From the NCBI RefSeq assembly GCF_002744715.1, contig NZ_KZ319372.1, forward strand, positions 1 through 64,000: a stretch of 64,000 nt of DNA, written 5' to 3'. This document shows, piece after piece, positions 1 through 8,598 of this stretch. Within the stretch, counting starts at the first letter, position 1, and every line of letters begins with the position of its first letter. The stretch is from Marinobacter profundi. GTDB taxonomy: Bacteria; Pseudomonadota; Gammaproteobacteria; Pseudomonadales; Oleiphilaceae. Both the position numbers and the translations under genes were made by a program. The notes beneath the pieces were generated by a model. The model saw only the letters and a list, made by a program, of their open reading frames with translations, did no database searches and was not told the origin of the DNA.

Positions 1-80
1 TCAACACCGGTGTTGTCCGGCTTGACCCGCACCTTGACGTTGTAGTCGATAACGCGCTTGACCGCGACGAGAACCTTCAT
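1..80 (-). CDS. etfB: Electron transfer flavoprotein beta subunit, 5' part only
   Basis: Only the first 26 or so codons lie in the window; the gene runs off the left edge. The reverse strand reads [18 protein letters not shown], the highly conserved amino terminus of EtfB. A GGAGAG ribosome site sits just upstream of the ATG. EtfB with EtfA forms the soluble FAD/AMP heterodimer that takes electrons from acyl-CoA dehydrogenases and passes them to ETF-ubiquinone oxidoreductase. Its position beside a region holding eight acyl-CoA dehydrogenase genes fits that role. The identification rests on a short but distinctive sequence. Confidence 0.85.
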   Translation of the reverse strand, partial: MKVLVAVKRVIDYNVKVRVKPDNTGV

Positions 81-209
81 CCAACTCTCCGTTTTTCAAT
101 GCAGGGTGGAATCTGGCCACCCTTGTTACAGTTCCGGGTTACAGGTCCGGTTTACAGGTCGAGAGCGGGCTACCTTCAGGTGGCCCGCCCCCGGGGAATT
201 CGTGTGAAA

Positions 210-236
210 GGGTCCGGGTTGCAACAACCCGGACCC
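210..236 (-). terminator. Hairpin downstream of the porin gene
   Basis: A perfect 12-bp inverted repeat (GGGTCCGGGTTG / CAACCCGGACCC, 3-nt loop) lies 17 nt beyond the porin stop codon. On the minus strand it is followed by TTTCACACG, so the T tract is weak. A second, slightly imperfect 10-bp hairpin sits at 165-188. Together they probably insulate porin from etfB transcription. Confidence 0.6.
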
Positions 237-253
237 CTTGCAGTGTGGCTAGA

Positions 254-1393
254 TCAGAAGTTGTACTGGGCAGCAAACATCAGGCGGCTGGCGTCGCCAT
301 CATCCCCGCTGACTTCTTTGACCTTGAAGTAGCCGTACTGAACGCCAAGATTGACGCTCTTTACCGGGGACCACTGGTAGTTGACGAACGCATTGGTGTT
401 GCGCTCATGCTTGTCAGCAACGGCCAGGCCATCGGCCTCTGCGTCGTCCCAATCCATCTCGGTCATACCGGCGACCAGGTTGAACGTACCACCGGCAGCT
501 TTCAGGCTGGCACCGATGTTGCCACTCATGCCAGTGATGGTTTCGACGTTACCGTTAACAACGTAGGCGTCTTCGCCGTAGTAGTTGCTGCCGGAGCGCC
601 ACAGATAGCCATTGGCGCCGTCGCTGTAGTTGACCGAGCCCTGGATGCTGAAGGTGTCGGTCAGTGCCAGTTTGGCGGAGCCAAACACCGCGTAGCCGAA
701 GGCGGAATCGTCTTCGGTGCCGTCATCGTAGCCAACCTGCTGTACCACGGCTGCGGTGGAGTAGGCGAGCATGCCGGATTTGCTCTCGAGGCGGGCGGTG
801 AAAGCCGGGAGGCCGTTCTTTGGCGTGGCGCCTTCAATACGGGTAGCCGAGTCCTCAACGGAAACGGACAGAGGGCCGGAGGTGTAGCGAACCTGGGCTT
901 TCCGTGACCGCAGACCGGGATCACCGGCAACACCGTCGAATTCCAGCACTGAAGTGCCGCCAACAAAGCTGTTGTAGTTGGACCAGGTCTGGCCCAGGAT
1001 CCAGTTTTCGTACTGGCCATAGGCGTGACGCAGGCGGAGAACGCCGCCGGTGGCGCCACCACGGAAGTCACCTTCCACATTCACCATGACGCCGGTCGGC
1101 AGGGTGGTGCGGACACCGATCCGTGACTGGACGGCATCGGCGTCGAAATAACCGGTCGCTTCGTTGTCTTCGTCAGCACCGGTATTGATCTTGCTGAAGT
1201 CACCTGACTGGGTGCCGGAACCGATGCTGATCTGCTCATCGATGTCGTATACGGCGTTGAGGCGGGCATAGCCGTAGATATCAACTTTTGCATCGCCCGC
1301 TTCAAAGGAAATCGCGCTTGCCTGTGTTGCAACCCCGAATGCGATGGCGGCGGTCGTTGCTTTTACTGCCATTGCTAATTTGTTAGTGGACAT
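254..1393 (-). CDS. DcaP-type outer-membrane porin
   Basis: This 379-residue protein begins with a signal peptide of about 27 residues ending ATQASA, followed by a mature chain rich in alternating polar and aromatic segments. It ends in Phe (AAQYNF), the usual outer-membrane beta-barrel insertion signal. The pattern with SRIGVRTTLPTG and RLRHAYGQYENWILGQTWS matches the DcaP-like trimeric porin family, which takes up dicarboxylates and other small anions in Acinetobacter. No membrane helices are seen beyond the signal peptide. It lies downstream of the LysR gene on the same strand, with 210 nt between them. A role in outer-membrane entry of the acids handled by the nearby operons is inference. 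The substrate is unknown. Confidence 0.8.
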   Translation of the reverse strand: MSTNKLAMAVKATTAAIAFGVATQASAISFEAGDAKVDIYGYARLNAVYDIDEQISIGSGTQSGDFSKINTGADEDNEATGYFDADAVQSRIGVRTTLPTGVMVNVEGDFRGGATGGVLRLRHAYGQYENWILGQTWSNYNSFVGGTSVLEFDGVAGDPGLRSRKAQVRYTSGPLSVSVEDSATRIEGATPKNGLPAFTARLESKSGMLAYSTAAVVQQVGYDDGTEDDSAFGYAVFGSAKLALTDTFSIQGSVNYSDGANGYLWRSGSNYYGEDAYVVNGNVETITGMSGNIGASLKAAGGTFNLVAGMTEMDWDDAEADGLAVADKHERNTNAFVNYQWSPVKSVNLGVQYGYFKVKEVSGDDGDASRLMFAAQYNF

Positions 1394-1565
1394 AGGGATA
1401 CCTGTCTCCGAGATTCTTGTTGGAATTGTGTCGACTGGCCGTGACCTGTTGTGATTGCGGCCTTGGCGCCAGTGGTTTTAGCCGTCGCACGGCAGATGAC
1501 ACGCTAGCAGCGGCTGAAGACTCCAACAATTATCTATATTCGATAAGTCCTATGCGCTTTTGGTA

Positions 1566-1584
1566 TATCGGAATTTTCCATACC
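1566..1584 (-). promoter_or_regulatory. Possible operator upstream of the porin
   Basis: The minus strand reads GGTATGGAAAATTCCGATA, part of a larger GGTAT-N13-ATACC dyad. Fifteen of 19 bases match GGCATGGAAAATATAGATA at 16406-16424, upstream of the first TRAP binding-protein gene. A common regulator, perhaps the adjacent LysR protein, could bind both. Only two clear copies were found. Confidence 0.35.
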
Positions 1585-1603
1585 TGCCCACCGGGCTGGG
1601 CGA

Positions 1604-2608
1604 TTACTCGAGGACCTCGCCGACTTCGCCGGTTTCACGGGCTGACTGACTGATTTCCTTGGGATTAAACAGCAGCTTGCCCTTCCAGGTGCCGGCTTCA
1701 ACCTGCTCTGCCACCTGCTGCATGATGATCTCCGCCAGCTTGGTGGTGGCAACGGACGCGGGCAGGTCGGTCGGTGTGACAATCGACAGGGTCCGCTTGA
1801 TCTCCGGGGCGGTAATGGGGATGGCGACCACTTCCTTGCGCTGGGTCATGTCATGAACCGCAGCCGAAGACAGGATGGTATAACCCAGGCCGCGACGGAC
1901 CATGTCGGTCAGCATCGGCCAGGCGCTGACTTCCAGCGCCAGCTTGAGGGTTTTCTTGCGCTCGGCGGCTTCCTTCTCCATGGCAACCCGCAAGCCATGC
2001 TTTTCTTCCGGCATGACCATGGGCAGGTCCAGTACTTCATCGAGGGTGATTTCCGAACGGTTGGACACCTTGGTGTTGGTGGGAGAAATCAGGTAGAGCC
2101 GTTCTTCGATCAGTGGCCGGTAACGCAGGTTCTTGTGGTTGCTGTGGTTATAGGTGATGGCGAGGTTCACCCGGTGCTGCATCACCATCTGTTGCAGGGT
2201 GCCGCTCATGGCGGACTTGACCGCCAGGTGGACCTGGGGAAACCGCTTGCGGTATTGCTCGACAATGGTGCCGGAGAAACCATGGGTTACCGTTGGCAGC
2301 AGGCCCAGCACCACCTGGCCGGTGACTTCTCCGGCCACCGCAGTCACATCCGCCTGGGTTCGCTCCAGGCTCTGCAGCAGCGTGCGGGCCCGCTCGTAGA
2401 GCAGTTCGCCCGCTGCGGTCAGCACCACGCCGCGGCCATGGCGGACAAACACTTCGACGTTCAGCGCCTCTTCCAGCATCCGGATCTGGCGGCTCAGTGC
2501 CGGCTGGGCCACGAACAGTTTTTCGGAAGCGCGGCTGAAGCTGCCGGTATCGGCAACGGTCAGGAAGGTGTTGAGCTGGCGCAGGTCGATGTTCAGGTTG
2601 AAGGGCAT
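1604..2608 (-). CDS. LysR-family transcriptional regulator
   Basis: The 334-residue protein has an N-terminal winged helix-turn-helix (residues about 8-68, with FSRASEKLFVAQPALSRQIRMLEEAL) and a type-2 periplasmic-binding-like effector domain from about residue 95. The C-terminal 30 residues extend beyond the usual family length of about 300. It is divergent from the acyl-CoA dehydrogenase operon starting at 2873 and is co-directional with the porin gene, the typical position of a LysR activator for both. The effector is not predictable from sequence, but an acyl-CoA or carboxylate made by the operon is the obvious candidate. A weak GAAGAG ribosome site precedes the ATG. Confidence 0.9.
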   Translation of the reverse strand: MPFNLNIDLRQLNTFLTVADTGSFSRASEKLFVAQPALSRQIRMLEEALNVEVFVRHGRGVVLTAAGELLYERARTLLQSLERTQADVTAVAGEVTGQVVLGLLPTVTHGFSGTIVEQYRKRFPQVHLAVKSAMSGTLQQMVMQHRVNLAITYNHSNHKNLRYRPLIEERLYLISPTNTKVSNRSEITLDEVLDLPMVMPEEKHGLRVAMEKEAAERKKTLKLALEVSAWPMLTDMVRRGLGYTILSSAAVHDMTQRKEVVAIPITAPEIKRTLSIVTPTDLPASVATTKLAEIIMQQVAEQVEAGTWKGKLLFNPKEISQSARETGEVGEVLE

Positions 2609-2872
2609 GGCGATCTCTTCTATAACAATTAATTATTCGTTCGGCGTACTCTATACCATCTTTGTCGGTGAGGCCTAGGGGTTATTAGTTGCCCATGGTA
2701 TGCCGAAAAGAGATGGCAGATATAAAAAGTATATAATTGCTGTAGTTTTTCCTTGCTGATACGGTTGGTCACATCTGGTTTTTCCGCGCATCGCGGGCTC
2801 CGCCACATCCGGGTCGGGGTGATTGAAGTCCGGAATCGCACCTGACCAAAAGTCATCAAGAGGATAAAAACT
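2609..2872. promoter_or_regulatory. Divergent promoter region, LysR gene / catabolic operon
   Basis: This 264-nt segment separates the LysR gene from the large operon. It is A+T-rich around 2715-2745 and carries a TATAAT at 2732-2737 on the plus strand with no convincing -35 box, as expected of an activator-dependent promoter. Just upstream at 2701-2718 is TGCC-N10-GGCA, a dyad of LysR-site dimensions. Fragments resembling GGTATG (2698-2703) and its complement (2652-2658) also occur. The 5' leader would be about 130 nt. Confidence 0.4.
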
Positions 2873-4012
2873 ATGCAAAACCGTTCTATCTATAGCAGCG
2901 ACCATGAGCTGTTCCGCGAGAACGCCCGTCGCTTCTTCCGCGAAGAGCTCGAGCCCAACATCGAGCAGTGGGAAAAGGACGGTATCGTCCCCAAGGCGTT
3001 CTGGCGCAAGGCGGGCGAGAACGGTTTCCTGTGCTGTGGCGTGCCGGAAGAATACGGCGGGCCGGGTGCGGACTTCCTCTATAACATGGTGCTGTCAGAA
3101 GAAACCGGCTACGCCATCGGCGGTGCCAGCGTGGGTTTCTCGGTAAGTGCCGATATCGTCGCCTACTACCTGATGAATGCCGGTAGCGAAGACCAGAAGC
3201 GCCAGTGGCTGCCGAAGATGGTGACCGGTGAAGTGATTGCCTCTATCGGTATGACCGAGCCGGGCGCCGGCAGTGACCTCAAGGCGATCCGTACCTCTGC
3301 GGTCCGTGATGGTGACGAGTACGTTATCAACGGCCAGAAGACCTACATCACCAACGGTCAGAACTCCGATTTTGTCCTGCTGGCCTGTGTGACTGACCCG
3401 TCCAAGGGCGCCCGCGGTATCAGCATGATCATCGTGGAGGCCGACCGTCCCGGCTTCCAGCGTGGCCGCAACCTGGACAAGATCGGCCAGAAGGCCGCGG
3501 ACACTTCCGAAATGTTCTTCCAGGATGTGCGGGTGCCGGTCACCAACCTGGTGGGCCAGGAAGGCGAAGGTTTTGCCATGATGATGCGTGAGCTGCCCCG
3601 CGAGCGGATCACCATTGCCTGCCGTGCCCAGGCTGAAGCACAGCGTGCCTTTGACCTGACCAATGCCTACGTCAAAGAACGCAAGATGTTCGGCCAGGCA
3701 CTGGCAGATTTCCAGAACACCCAGTTCACCCTCGCCGACATCAAGACCAACCTGAGCGTGGGCTGGGCGTTTCTCGACCAGTGCATCAAGAAATGCGCGG
3801 AAGGCACGCTGACCGCAGATGAGGGTGCCATGGCCAAGTTGTGGACCACCGAGAACGAAGGCGTGGTGGTCGACAAGTGTCTGCAGCTGTTCGGTGGCTA
3901 CGGGTACATGTGCGAGTACCCGATTGCCCGCATGTTCGTCGACGCCCGGGTTCGCCGCATCTACGGTGGTGCGTCTGAGGTCATGAAGCTGGTTATCGCC
4001 CGCTCTCTCTAA
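2873..4012 (+). CDS. Acyl-CoA dehydrogenase, LCAD/IVD type
   Basis: This 379-residue flavoenzyme is full length for the acyl-CoA dehydrogenase family. The FAD/substrate motif MTEPGAGSD is at residues 127-135. At the MCAD catalytic position the sequence is IYGG (363-366) instead of IYEG. As in long-chain and isovaleryl-CoA dehydrogenases, the base is more likely Glu244 in ELPRER. It should form the alpha,beta double bond of an acyl-CoA and pass electrons to ETF. It is the first gene of the operon, 73 nt before the HMG-CoA-synthase-like gene. GAGG lies 9 nt before the ATG. Chain length cannot be read from sequence, though the IVD/LCAD-type base and the racemase downstream suit a branched substrate. 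Confidence 0.9.
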   Translation: MQNRSIYSSDHELFRENARRFFREELEPNIEQWEKDGIVPKAFWRKAGENGFLCCGVPEEYGGPGADFLYNMVLSEETGYAIGGASVGFSVSADIVAYYLMNAGSEDQKRQWLPKMVTGEVIASIGMTEPGAGSDLKAIRTSAVRDGDEYVINGQKTYITNGQNSDFVLLACVTDPSKGARGISMIIVEADRPGFQRGRNLDKIGQKAADTSEMFFQDVRVPVTNLVGQEGEGFAMMMRELPRERITIACRAQAEAQRAFDLTNAYVKERKMFGQALADFQNTQFTLADIKTNLSVGWAFLDQCIKKCAEGTLTADEGAMAKLWTTENEGVVVDKCLQLFGGYGYMCEYPIARMFVDARVRRIYGGASEVMKLVIARSL

Positions 4013-4085
4013 TCCGGCTATCAATCTGGCAGGTCCGGCTGGCTCTGGTCGCCGGGCCTGCACAACAAGAAAGGAAGGAATTCAC

Positions 4086-5534
4086 ATGTCTGGTATTACC
4101 GCCTACGGTGCCTACATTCCCCGGACCCGCCTGCTGAAGTCCGCCATCGCCGACGCCAACGACTGGTTTGATGCCAGCCTGCGTGGCCTGGCCAAGGGCG
4201 AGCGCAGTGTCTGTAACTGGGACGAAGACACCATCACCATGGCCGTTGAGGCTGGTCAGGACTGTCTGTCGGTCCTGGATGCCGGTTCCGTCAACGCGCT
4301 GTACCTGGCTTCCACCACGCTGCCGTTCCTTGATCGCCAGAACTCGGTGGTGGTCAGCCAGGCGCTGAACCTGGGTGACCACCTGCGCACTATGGACGTG
4401 GCCGCCTCCCAGCGTGCCGCGACCTCGGCGCTGATCACCATGCTGGAATCCGGTGCTGCGGCCAAGGGTAACGCCCTGCTGCTGGCGTCCGAGCACCGCC
4501 GCAGCAAGTGCGGCTCCCGTGCCGAAATGCTGTGGGGTGACGGTGCCGCTGCGGTTGCGGTGGGTAACGAGGACGTGATTGCCGAGTACCTGGGCAGCGA
4601 AACCTACGTGACCGATTTCGTCGACCATTACCGCGGTGAAGACTCCACCCTCGACTACGAGTGGGAAGAGCGCTGGATCCGCGACGAAGGCTTCATGAAG
4701 AGCGTTCCGCTGGCGGTCAACCGCCTGCTGGAAAAGACCGGCGTGAAGGCATCCGAGATTGCCCATTTCGTGCTGGCCACCGATCAGGGCCGGACCCCGG
4801 CTGCGGTTGCCAAGGCCATCGGCATTGCCGCCGATGCAGTTGCCGACAACCACATCGGCAACCTGGGTGTGACCGGGGTTGCCCATCCCATCCTGTTGCT
4901 CACCGAAGTGCTGGAGAAAGCCCGCGCCGGTGACCTGATCCTGCTTACCGGATTTGGCCAGGGAACGGATGCGGTGCTGCTGCGTGCCACCGATGCCATC
5001 GCCGCCAGGCGTCCGAAAACCGGCTTCAGCGGTGCGCTGGCCCGCCGTCGCGAAGACGCCAACTACAACCGTTTCCTCAGCTTCAACAACCTGGTGGATC
5101 GTGAGGTTGGCAAGCGTGGTGAGCTGGACAAGCAAAGCTATCTGGCGGCCATGTACCGTCGCAAGGACCTGCTCACCGGATTCATCGGTGGCAAGTGCCG
5201 CAGCTGCGGCACCGTGCAGATTCCCAAGGAAAAATACTGCGTTAACCCTGAGTGTGGTGGTCTGGACAGCCAGGACGATCACCCGATGTCTGCCGTCAAG
5301 GGTCGCGTGATGACCTGGACTGCCGACCGCCTGACCTTCGACTGGAACCCGCCGGCGTACTTTGGCCTGGTGGAATTCGAGGGCGGTGGTCGCCTGATGA
5401 TGGACTTCACGGAAGTTGAGCCCGGCACCATGGATACCGGTGTTGAGGTTTCCGTGCACTTCCGTATCCGGCAGTTCGACAACCAGCGTGGCTTCCGGAA
5501 GTACTTCTGGAAGGCCACTCCGGCTCAGCAATAA
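4086..5534 (+). CDS. HMG-CoA-synthase-like protein fused to a DUF35 zinc-ribbon/OB domain
   Basis: The 482-residue protein joins a thiolase-fold HMG-CoA-synthase-like domain (about 1-310) to a DUF35 module: a zinc ribbon with Cys371, Cys374, Cys385 and Cys390, then an OB fold to the C terminus. Aligned by eye with bacterial HMG-CoA synthase, the active-site stretch ACYAATPA corresponds to SQRAATSA at 108-115, so the nucleophilic Cys is Gln109. The Glu (LASTT, 74-78) and His (ATDQGRT, 231-237) partners also look lost. DUF35 domains are known docking partners of SCPx-type thiolases and related aldolases (BbsA-BbsB, ChsH2-Ltp2, and the archaeal thiolase/HMG-CoA synthase/DUF35 complex). The next gene is such a thiolase. 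The protein is probably a partner subunit or a decarboxylase-like variant, not a Claisen synthase. Confidence 0.85.
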   Translation: MSGITAYGAYIPRTRLLKSAIADANDWFDASLRGLAKGERSVCNWDEDTITMAVEAGQDCLSVLDAGSVNALYLASTTLPFLDRQNSVVVSQALNLGDHLRTMDVAASQRAATSALITMLESGAAAKGNALLLASEHRRSKCGSRAEMLWGDGAAAVAVGNEDVIAEYLGSETYVTDFVDHYRGEDSTLDYEWEERWIRDEGFMKSVPLAVNRLLEKTGVKASEIAHFVLATDQGRTPAAVAKAIGIAADAVADNHIGNLGVTGVAHPILLLTEVLEKARAGDLILLTGFGQGTDAVLLRATDAIAARRPKTGFSGALARRREDANYNRFLSFNNLVDREVGKRGELDKQSYLAAMYRRKDLLTGFIGGKCRSCGTVQIPKEKYCVNPECGGLDSQDDHPMSAVKGRVMTWTADRLTFDWNPPAYFGLVEFEGGGRLMMDFTEVEPGTMDTGVEVSVHFRIRQFDNQRGFRKYFWKATPAQQ

Positions 5535-5562
5535 CTTACGCAGCGACTACAGGTGACTAACA

Positions 5563-6762
5563 ATGGCTAGTGGAATCAAAGATAAAGTAGTGATCCTTGG
5601 AATGGGCTGCAGCAAGTTTGGTGAGCGCTGGGATGCCAGTCCTGCCGATCTGATGTCCGAGGCATTTGAAGAAGGCCTGGCGGATGCCGGTATCGACAAG
5701 AACCAGATCGAGATGGCCTGGTTCGGTGCCGGTATCGATGCCTACAACGTGGGCTCCAGCGCCATGCCGCTGTCCATCGCCCTGCGTCTGCCCAACATTC
5801 CGGTGACCAAGGTCGAGAACATGTGTGCCACCGGTACCGAAGCCTTCCGTGGAGCGGTGTATGCGGTGGCTTCCGGTGCCTGTGACATCGCCCTGGCACT
5901 GGGTGTGGAGAAACTCAAGGACGTGGGTTACGGCGGTCTGCCCCAGCGGACCCGCGGTGTCGAAAACGACATGTACTGGCCGAACCTGTCCGCGCCGGGC
6001 GCCTTCGCCCAGCTGGCCAGCGGCTACCGTGCCAAGCACGGCGTCGACAAGGCCGACCTGAAGCGGGCCATGGCGCATATCTCTGTGAAGAGTCATGCCA
6101 ATGGTGCCAAGAACCCGAAGGCTCACCTGCAGCGCGAGATCACCGAGGAACAGGCGATCAACGCCCCCTACATCGCCGAGCCGATTGGACTGTTTGACTG
6201 CTGCGGCGTGAGTGACGGGGCCGCCTGCGCCATCGTCTGCACACCGGAAATTGCCCGTGCCCTCGGCAAGGCCGACCTGGTGTCCGTCAAGGCGCTGCAG
6301 CTGGCGGCGTCCAACGGTGAGGAAGGTGGCTTCAGCAAGTGGGACGGTTCCTACCTGAAAACCACCCGCATTGCGGCCCAGCGTGCCTACGACGAGGCGG
6401 GTATCCGCAATCCCCGGGCTGAAGTCAGCATGACCGAGGTCCATGACTGCTTCTCGATCACCGAGCTGGTCACCATGGAAGACCTGCAGCTGTCGGACGA
6501 AGGCCAGGCGGTGCGAGACGTGCTCAACGGTGACTTCGACGCCAATGGCCGCATTCCGTGCCAGATCGATGGCGGCCTCAAGTGCTTCGGGCACCCGATT
6601 GGTGCCTCCGGTATGCGGATGATCTATGAAAACTACCTGCAGTTCTACGGCCGTGCCGGTGACCGTCAGCTGAAAGATCCGCGGCTGGCGCTGAACCACA
6701 ACCTGGGCGGTTTCCCGCACCAGAACATCTGCAGTATCTCGATCATCGGTCGATACGAGTAA
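5563..6762 (+). CDS. SCPx-type thiolase (acetyl/propionyl-CoA acyltransferase)
   Basis: The 399-residue protein belongs to the SCPx/nonspecific-lipid-transfer thiolase class. Catalytic residues are present: Cys88 in ENMCATGTEA, His294 in EVHDCFS and His344 in FGHPIGASG. The nucleophilic Cys separates it from Ltp2-like retro-aldolases, which lack it. It should cleave a 3-oxoacyl-CoA with CoA. SCPx enzymes commonly accept 2-methyl-branched substrates, releasing propionyl-CoA. It starts 28 nt after the DUF35 fusion gene, with AGGTGA before the ATG, and the two products probably form a complex. It has no separate sterol-carrier domain. Confidence 0.88.
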   Translation: MASGIKDKVVILGMGCSKFGERWDASPADLMSEAFEEGLADAGIDKNQIEMAWFGAGIDAYNVGSSAMPLSIALRLPNIPVTKVENMCATGTEAFRGAVYAVASGACDIALALGVEKLKDVGYGGLPQRTRGVENDMYWPNLSAPGAFAQLASGYRAKHGVDKADLKRAMAHISVKSHANGAKNPKAHLQREITEEQAINAPYIAEPIGLFDCCGVSDGAACAIVCTPEIARALGKADLVSVKALQLAASNGEEGGFSKWDGSYLKTTRIAAQRAYDEAGIRNPRAEVSMTEVHDCFSITELVTMEDLQLSDEGQAVRDVLNGDFDANGRIPCQIDGGLKCFGHPIGASGMRMIYENYLQFYGRAGDRQLKDPRLALNHNLGGFPHQNICSISIIGRYE

Positions 6763-6839
6763 GGTGGTTCAGCCGGGGCGGCCAGCGGTTGGCTGCCCCG
6801 GTCCGTTTCTCCCAATCCACAGAGTCAGGAAGGTAGAGC

Positions 6840-8507
6840 ATGAGTGTCGGTGAACAGGCTGCGGCCCTTGAACTTGCAAGCAGCAGTGTCAACACGGTTG
6901 AGCAGTTTGTCCGTCAGGGACTGAAGAACCTCAAGGCGTTCGCCACCGTGGACGGCAGGCTGGATGGCGACCTGCTGGACCGCCATCAGCTGGGTTGTTA
7001 CGAACTGGCATTCTGTACCGCAGAGCTGGTGGCCGCGCGGGAAGTCTGCGAATACGCCCGCAAGGTGGGTGAGGACGATCGCTTTGCCGCGGATACCGCG
7101 CTGGCGTTTACCGCCGAAGCCGTGAGCTCGGCCCTCCAGCGCCTGCTGGCCCGTGCCACGGACCTCGGCCTGGATGTTGCGGAAGTGTCTGCGCTGTATG
7201 GCGATGGCGCCATCAGTACCTTGCGGGCCAGCTACGGCAGTGCGGAGTTCCTCGCCGGGATCGGCGGTGCCGTCACCGAGCGCGGCAGCAGCCGTCTGCC
7301 GACTTTGCTCAGTGAAGACAAGGAAATGGTCCGCGACATGTTTGCCCGTTTCGGTGCCGACGTGGTTGCGCCGCTGGCGGAGAAAATCCACCGCCACGAC
7401 CTCGATATTCCCGATGAGATTCTCAACCAGGCCGCAGAGCTCGGCTGTTTCGGAATCAGCATTCCGGAACGGTTTGGTGGTCTGCAGCCGGACGACCGCG
7501 ATGACAGCCTCGGCATGATCGTGGTCACTGAGGAACTTTCCAAGGCCTCCCTCGGCGCCGCCGGTTCGCTGATTACCCGCCCGGAAATTGCCGCCAAGGC
7601 CCTGCTGCAGGGTGGCACGTCGGCCCAGCAGGAAACCTGGCTGCCGCAGATCGCCTCTGGCGAGAAGCTTTGCGCGATTGCCATAACCGAGCCCAACTTC
7701 GGCTCGGACGTCGCGTCGCTGGGGCTGAAGGCGACGCCGGTGGACGGCGGCTGGCTGCTCAACGGCAGCAAAACCTGGTGTACCTTTGCCGGCAAGGCCA
7801 GCCTGCTGCTGGCGATGGCCCGCACCGAGGCGGATCCTGCCCTGGGACACAAAGGACTGAGCCTGTTCCTGGTGGAAAAGCCGGCGGCTGCCGGCCATGA
7901 ATTCCGTCATCAGCAGCCCGGCGGCGGAGTGATTCAGGGCAAGGCCATCGCCACCCTGGGCTACCGCGGCATGCATTCCTATGACGTGTTCTTCGAGGAT
8001 TACTTTGTGCCCGCCGATCGGCTGATTGGTGAGGAAAACGGCCGAGGCAAGGGTTTCTACTTCACCATGGCCGGCTTTGCCGGCGGTCGTATCCAGACCG
8101 CCGCCCGTGCCACCGGGGTGATGCAGGCCGCCTTCGAGAAGGCGCTGAGTTACTCCCGGGAGCGCAAGGTGTTCGGCAACCCGGTGGGCGATTACCAGCT
8201 GACCCGGGTGAAGCTCGGCCGCATCATGGCCACCCTGACCGCTTCCCGCCAGTTCAGCTACGCGGTGGCACGGATGATGGACGAGGGCGCCGGTCAGATG
8301 GAGGCTAGCCTGGTCAAGCTGTTCAGTTGTCGTGCCGCGGAGTGGGTAACCCGCGAAGCCATGCAGATTCACGGTGGCATGGGGTATGCCGAGGAAACGG
8401 CGGTCAGCCGTTACTTCGTCGATGCCCGGGTGCTGTCGATTTTCGAGGGCGCCGAGGAAACCCTGGCGCTCAAAGTGATTGCAAGAAACCTGGTGGGCAA
8501 CGCCTGA
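6840..8507 (+). CDS. Acyl-CoA dehydrogenase with N-terminal extension, methylsuccinyl-CoA dehydrogenase-like
   Basis: At 555 residues this is about 170 longer than a standard acyl-CoA dehydrogenase. The extra sequence is an alpha-helical N-terminal region (about 1-155) with no recognisable motif. The dehydrogenase core follows, with ITEPNFGSD near 280 and an intact catalytic Glu536 in SIFEGAEETLALKVIAR at the MCAD position. Such an extension and this C-terminal signature are known for (2S)-methylsuccinyl-CoA dehydrogenase (Mcd) of the ethylmalonyl-CoA pathway. The isomerase-like gene at 10531, whose family uses the Mcd product, strengthens the idea. An alternative is a dehydrogenase for another 2-substituted succinyl- or branched acyl-CoA. 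AGGAAGG lies 6 nt upstream of the ATG. Confidence 0.8.
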   Translation: MSVGEQAAALELASSSVNTVEQFVRQGLKNLKAFATVDGRLDGDLLDRHQLGCYELAFCTAELVAAREVCEYARKVGEDDRFAADTALAFTAEAVSSALQRLLARATDLGLDVAEVSALYGDGAISTLRASYGSAEFLAGIGGAVTERGSSRLPTLLSEDKEMVRDMFARFGADVVAPLAEKIHRHDLDIPDEILNQAAELGCFGISIPERFGGLQPDDRDDSLGMIVVTEELSKASLGAAGSLITRPEIAAKALLQGGTSAQQETWLPQIASGEKLCAIAITEPNFGSDVASLGLKATPVDGGWLLNGSKTWCTFAGKASLLLAMARTEADPALGHKGLSLFLVEKPAAAGHEFRHQQPGGGVIQGKAIATLGYRGMHSYDVFFEDYFVPADRLIGEENGRGKGFYFTMAGFAGGRIQTAARATGVMQAAFEKALSYSRERKVFGNPVGDYQLTRVKLGRIMATLTASRQFSYAVARMMDEGAGQMEASLVKLFSCRAAEWVTREAMQIHGGMGYAEETAVSRYFVDARVLSIFEGAEETLALKVIARNLVGNA

Positions 8508-8598
8508 ACGGCGGTCGGCCAGACCCGATTGACCGGCAGTGCTGCACTGCCGCAACTACATCAATGATCAGACAACAAGAGACCTGTAGGAGGGTGTC

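Noticed and set aside
3993..5531. A 512-codon open frame on the minus strand
   Set aside because: It is antisense to the HMG-CoA-synthase-like gene, has low-complexity Gly/His/Gln/Val-rich sequence typical of mirror frames in G+C-rich DNA, and no ribosome site or motif.
6825..8555. A 576-codon open frame on the minus strand
   Set aside because: It is the mirror frame of the Mcd-like dehydrogenase gene, whose plus-strand product has clear family motifs and a good ribosome site.
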